A DNA stretch of 64,000 nt from Solimicrobium sp043758755 (GTDB taxonomy: Bacteria > Pseudomonadota > Gammaproteobacteria > Burkholderiales > Burkholderiaceae_D), in contig JAYVMW010000059.1 in assembly GCA_043758755.1 (NCBI GenBank), forward strand, positions 1 through 64,000, written 5' to 3'. The notes under the pieces were generated by a model. That model worked only from the letters and a program-made list of their open reading frames with translations. It had not been told where the DNA came from and did not search any database. The position numbers were made by a program, and so were the translations under genes. The number at the start of each line of letters is the position of its first letter. The stretch's first letter is position 1. Of this stretch, positions 60,577-64,000 are shown piece by piece.

Positions 60577-60601
60577 AAAATAACCCGGGGCGGGCTATTT
60601 T
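60577..60601 (-). terminator. terminator after smg
   Basis: AAAATAACCC (60577-60586) pairs with GGGCTATTTT (60592-60601) with one G-U type mismatch. A/T-rich outer arms give T residues on the minus strand just beyond the smg stop. Confidence 0.7.
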
Positions 60602-60607
60602 GACAAG

Positions 60608-61069
60608 CTAATGCAACAGCCCAGGACTAATTTGTTCATCAGACAACAACAGTTCATCAAACATCAAAAGATCTGGTTCCTTGCCCTGACTCCACAGCAT
60701 CATCAATACAATGATTTTCAGCTTATCGAGTGGAATCGGAGTTTCATCAACAGCCAGAGCACGCTCAATGATAATTTCACGTTGTTGCCCATTGATTAAT
60801 TTGGCCGATTCAAGAAATTGAATGAACCCGATGGCCGCATTGCCCAGCGAAGAAATTTCCTGACTGGCATAAATGCGAAATCCGCTCAGATCCGCCTGAA
60901 TCAGGGGGTTCTGGCTGGTTTGTTTCAGCACTGCGAGCCAGTCAATGGCTTCGGTGATTTCTTCTTCATCGAAACCGACCGCGCACAGTTTCTTGGCCAA
61001 AACATCCCTGTCGGGGCAGGCGTCCGGGCGAAAATAGGTTTCGTAGAGGTAAACTAAAATATCAAACAT
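60608..61069 (-). CDS. smg: Smg protein (DUF494)
   Basis: ATG 61069 gives the family start MFDILVYLYETYF and about 153 residues; the frame extends eight codons further without support. Conserved features are the PDRDVLAKKLCAVGFDEEEI segment, the ITEAIDWLAVL helix and LDKLKIIVLMMLWSQGKEPD near the C-terminus. Smg proteins are of uncertain function, encoded between dprA and the topoisomerase in many beta- and gammaproteobacteria, as here. Confidence 0.93.
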   Translation of the reverse strand: MFDILVYLYETYFRPDACPDRDVLAKKLCAVGFDEEEITEAIDWLAVLKQTSQNPLIQADLSGFRIYASQEISSLGNAAIGFIQFLESAKLINGQQREIIIERALAVDETPIPLDKLKIIVLMMLWSQGKEPDLLMFDELLLSDEQISPGLLH

Positions 61070-61127
61070 GGCGCTACTGTACCTATTCGTCAAAAAGCAT
61101 ACAAGTTTTTAATGTGCAAAGCAGCAA

Positions 61128-62243
61128 TTAACTTGGTTTGTGATGCAGGCGGCGATAAAAACCACCCGCCAGCATTTCCACCTGTCCTTCCAGTTCCAGC
61201 ATCACCAGTTTGGCAGACAGTTCGCCACACTCCATGTTGCAGCGCAGAGCCAGTTCATCGGGATGAACCGGATCGAATCCCATTTCTGACAGCAGTGAAG
61301 AATTGGGCGGCATGACGTCGATTGCATGGCTCTTATCGGCCAGCATGGCACCCAGTGTGGTGGGATTGTTGCTTATTCGCAACTCCTCAATAATATCTTG
61401 CGCGGTCTCAACCAGCTTTGCGCCCTGTTTAATCAGTAAATGGCAACCCTTGGAAAAGGGGGAATGAATCGAGCCCGGAATGGCAAATACATCGCGTCCC
61501 TGTTCATTGGCCATGCGTGCAGTGATCAGTGAACCGGACTGGGCAGCGGCTTCTATGACAAGAACGCCTTGGGACAGGCCGGAAATAATCCGGTTGCGAC
61601 GCGGAAAGTTGGAAGCCACAGGCGGCGTTCCGAGTGCATATTCACTAACTATGCAACCCTGTTCGGCAATTTGATGGGCCAGCTCCCGGTTGTTGGCCGG
61701 ATACACCGTATCTGCACCCGTGCCAATGACGGCAATCGTTGATCCTGCGCCGCTCAGGGCTCCCTGATGGGCCGCAGTGTCGATGCCCGCTGCCAGACCA
61801 GAAACGACAGTCAGACCGTTCCGGCTCAGGCTGCCTGAAAATTGCCGTGCGTTGATGATGCCTTGGTTGGTGGCATTGCGGCTGCCAACAACGGCTATGC
61901 ACGTCTTGGAGAGCAGGTCAGGATCGCCTTTGACGTAGAGCAACACGGGTGGATCAGGGATGGTCAGGAGATGCGCCGGATAGTTGCTGTCGGCCAGAGT
62001 GATGATGGTGTTGTCTGGTTCAGTGCACCACAGTTCGGTGCGCTCGATATGGGCTGCCATGACAGGGGTGGGCGGGAGCGACAAGGCCTGGGCCTGCTTG
62101 GTACTGACAACTTCCTTGAGTTCGGAATAGCTCGCTGCAAATATCTGGTCTGGCAGTCCGAATGCGAGCAGCAGTTTTTTTGCTGCTCCGCATCCTATTC
62201 CTGATGTTGCTGTCAATCGTATCCAGTTACTGGTTTCTGACAC
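61128..62243 (-). CDS. dprA: DNA-processing protein DprA
   Basis: This 371-residue protein has an N-terminal SAM-like region and the DprA Rossmann core (CIAVVGSRNATNQGI, VVSGLAAGIDTAAHQGAL, VIGTGADTVYPANNREL, FPRRNRIISGLSQGVLVIEA, SLITARMANEQGRDVFAIPG). A C-terminal winged-helix-like DprA_WH follows (EMGFDPVHPDELALRCNMEC). DprA loads RecA on incoming single-stranded DNA in natural transformation. It is downstream of the LysM gene by 15 bases, so they share a transcript. Confidence 0.95.
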   Translation of the reverse strand: MSETSNWIRLTATSGIGCGAAKKLLLAFGLPDQIFAASYSELKEVVSTKQAQALSLPPTPVMAAHIERTELWCTEPDNTIITLADSNYPAHLLTIPDPPVLLYVKGDPDLLSKTCIAVVGSRNATNQGIINARQFSGSLSRNGLTVVSGLAAGIDTAAHQGALSGAGSTIAVIGTGADTVYPANNRELAHQIAEQGCIVSEYALGTPPVASNFPRRNRIISGLSQGVLVIEAAAQSGSLITARMANEQGRDVFAIPGSIHSPFSKGCHLLIKQGAKLVETAQDIIEELRISNNPTTLGAMLADKSHAIDVMPPNSSLLSEMGFDPVHPDELALRCNMECGELSAKLVMLELEGQVEMLAGGFYRRLHHKPS

Positions 62244-62258
62244 ACTACTTGCCCTTGG

Positions 62259-63350
62259 TTACTCAGGCGATCTGACAACGTCACCTACCTGGGCCGAGTC
62301 AGTTACCTGCATGATTAATCCGTATGAAACATGTTTGAATACACGATAGATAAACAGGGTTCCATATTGTTCGTCCGGAAGTTTGACTACTGATTTAGCC
62401 TTGGTTTTATCAACGATAATCTCGCCCAGTCGGTACATCTGCAATACTGTACCGATATCAATACCTTCTTCGGCACCGCGATTGATGGACACGGTCTGAT
62501 TTTGTCCGGCCAGCGCGACGCCGCCATAGACAGATACGATACGACCGTTGATGTCAGAAGCCGGAGCATGTGGAACATAGTTGGTCATTTCGGCATTGGG
62601 AACCGGAAGCAACCTGTCGCCAATCGTCAATTCTTCCTTGGAAGCTGTCACCATGAATGCATGCGCTTCGTTTTCTGATTTGCCCGCACGCACCAGTTTG
62701 ATAGCGCCCACATACGCTGACTCGTAACCCAAAATCTTTTTGGTTTCCGGATCTTTTAGTGCTGTAGCAGGGCGATAAACCTGAAATGTCGTTCCGCCTT
62801 TGAGATCACCCATGGCGTATACTTTTTCCAATTTTCCCGCATTAACATGACCCTGCTGGGCTGCAACGATACGCGGTGTGTCTTTGAGCTCATTTTCTTC
62901 AAGGACAAGAGGTTGGGACAGGAATGGCTCAATACTGTTGGTTGGAATGCTTGGAATGGCGTTGTTGGCCAGATTTTCACCCCGAATTTTGGGAGAAAGT
63001 CTGACTGTTGGTACGCTGCCACCTGAACTCGTTGCGGCACCTGAATCGTCCGGTGTCTGACCTAATCTGAGCTTGCCGGCGACCCGGTCGAAATAAACGA
63101 TTTGTCCAGGGTAAATCCAGTGCGGGTTCTTAATCTCTTCACGATTGAGCCCCCAAACCTGAGGCCAGCACCATGCATGCTCCAGAAACATCTGTGAAAT
63201 CCCCCACAGCGTGTCGCCTCTGACGACGACATGTTGATCAGGGGCATTAGCCAGAAAAGCACATTGAGTTTGCGGGGGATTCATTTCATCCATTGCAAAA
63301 ACTGACGAGCTAAGAGCAAGGAGGAGCGCGATTGTGCTAAACTTTTTCAT
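62259..63350 (-). CDS. LysM peptidoglycan-binding protein
   Basis: ATG 63350 begins a clean signal peptide (KKFSTIALLLALSSSVFA). The mature protein carries one LysM domain (about 40-95, VVVRGDTLWGISQMFLEHAW, NPHWIYPGQIVYF) and a C-terminal region of beta-rich repeats (SINRGAEEGIDIGTVLQMYR, IFRVFK-like) of unknown function. Total about 363 residues. It binds cell-wall glycan in the periplasm. A LysM protein divergent from def and upstream of dprA is a conserved betaproteobacterial arrangement. Confidence 0.92.
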   Translation of the reverse strand: MKKFSTIALLLALSSSVFAMDEMNPPQTQCAFLANAPDQHVVVRGDTLWGISQMFLEHAWCWPQVWGLNREEIKNPHWIYPGQIVYFDRVAGKLRLGQTPDDSGAATSSGGSVPTVRLSPKIRGENLANNAIPSIPTNSIEPFLSQPLVLEENELKDTPRIVAAQQGHVNAGKLEKVYAMGDLKGGTTFQVYRPATALKDPETKKILGYESAYVGAIKLVRAGKSENEAHAFMVTASKEELTIGDRLLPVPNAEMTNYVPHAPASDINGRIVSVYGGVALAGQNQTVSINRGAEEGIDIGTVLQMYRLGEIIVDKTKAKSVVKLPDEQYGTLFIYRVFKHVSYGLIMQVTDSAQVGDVVRSPE

Positions 63351-63520
63351 TTTATTATCCATTGCATATAGCCAATATTAAATATTTCCATAAGAAGAAT
63401 TCAAATTGGATGCGGTTGCCAAGTAGTTGTGAAGTCCGACAGTTGCCAAATTGAATCAAATTCTGCACATAAATCTTTGAACTAGCAAGAAAAAACACGT
63501 TTAAGTTGCGTGAAAGTCCC

Positions 63521-64000
63521 ATGACAATACTCTCAATATTACGATATCCAGACAAAAGGCTGCATAAAACTGCACATCCGGTAACAGTTTTTGATGACCG
63601 TTTGAAGAAGTTGGTCGCTGATATGGCTGAAACGATGTATGACGCCCCAGGCGTCGGACTGGCCGCTTCGCAGGTTGATCAACACATACAGCTGGTGGTA
63701 ATTGATACCTCGGACTCGCAAAAAGAGCTGATGGTATTCATTAATCCTGAAATCATCTGGGTCAGTGAAGAAAAAACAGTTTATGACGAAGGATGCCTGT
63801 CAGTGCCAGGTATATACGACGGCGTGGAACGCCCCTCAGAGGTCAGGGTGCGCGCGCTGGATGTGGATGGAAATGCCTTTGAGCTGGAAGCACAGGGTTT
63901 GCTTGCAGTGTGTATCCAGCATGAAATTGATCATCTGAAAGGCATTGTCTTTGTTGAGTACCTGTCACCGTTAAAAAGAAACCGGATTAAAACCCGGATG
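63521..64000 (+). CDS. def: peptide deformylase, 5' part (cut by window end)
   Basis: This frame runs from ATG 63521 off the window end; 160 codons are visible of about 170-180. All three motifs are present: GVGLAASQ (44-51), EGCLS (90-94, metal Cys92) and QHEIDH (133-138, metal His134 and His138, catalytic Glu135). It removes the N-formyl group from nascent proteins. It is divergent from the LysM/dprA genes; fmt would be expected next, beyond the window. Confidence 0.96.
   Translation, partial: MTILSILRYPDKRLHKTAHPVTVFDDRLKKLVADMAETMYDAPGVGLAASQVDQHIQLVVIDTSDSQKELMVFINPEIIWVSEEKTVYDEGCLSVPGIYDGVERPSEVRVRALDVDGNAFELEAQGLLAVCIQHEIDHLKGIVFVEYLSPLKRNRIKTRM

Noticed and set aside
1..64000. CRISPR arrays, rRNA operons, riboswitches and prophage
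   Set aside because: No regularly spaced repeats, rRNA motifs, known aptamer cores or phage structural genes were seen on either strand.

Overview
The window is chromosomal DNA of a Gram-negative betaproteobacterium, most likely Burkholderiales and probably Oxalobacteraceae-like. The reasons are the divergent def / LysM-dprA-smg(DUF494)-topB block at the right end, a DUF1631 protein, the LysR / pirin / cytochrome b561 / YceI-YceI cluster, many outer-membrane receptors and a mid-range GC content by eye. These identifications come from reading the proteins; no database search was run.

Layout. 0-5 kb is mobile and accessory DNA: IS21-like terminal repeats, a zeta-toxin-like kinase with a coupled 58-residue partner, a complete IS66-family element (1521-4571) with inverted repeats, a perfect 8-bp target duplication and a fourth passenger ORF, and the stump of a second IS66. 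4.9-8.8 kb holds a GGDEF-EAL protein and a FeeM-like N-acyl amino acid synthase. 9.4-14.2 kb, minus strand, is a stop/start-overlapping operon: ECF sigma factor, anti-sigma factor, S8 protease, TorF-like porin, then a glycine-rich lipoprotein. 14.3-25 kb contains a YceI protein, an IS481 remnant, an MFS / TPR-sulfotransferase / TonB-receptor cluster with a divergent LuxR regulator, a nitrilase-family hydrolase and a secreted SxxK serine hydrolase. 25-34 kb is mixed housekeeping: ArsC-like reductase, DUF2130 coiled coil, methyltransferase, PHB-depolymerase-like esterase, DUF1631, RIO kinase and a LysR remnant.

35-52.7 kb is the most coherent system: a PQQ-dependent alcohol oxidation island. 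A PQQ alcohol dehydrogenase carries the extra Asp (D321) typical of lanthanide enzymes. Around it lie cytochrome c550 PedF, a quinoprotein-associated binding protein, a beta-propeller protein, a porin, a receptor closely resembling the PQQ importer PqqU (YncD), a second TonB receptor with an EamA exporter, a tandem-Cache secreted protein, and a NosR-like flavin/iron-sulfur membrane protein with its ApbE flavin transferase. An AcoR-type sigma-54 activator lies in the middle. Eight -24/-12 promoters can be read upstream of eight transcription units, and a recurring 17-bp dyad (TGTYC-N7-GRACA-like) lies 48-130 bp upstream of each. This suggests one sigma-54 regulon coupling alcohol oxidation with cofactor and possibly metal acquisition. 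No pqq biosynthesis genes are in the window.

53-64 kb is mostly conserved: tRNA-Arg(CCG), cytochrome c5, the LysR/pirin/b561/YceI cluster with a palindromic operator, topoisomerase III, Smg, DprA, a LysM protein and the 5' part of peptide deformylase, cut by the window end.
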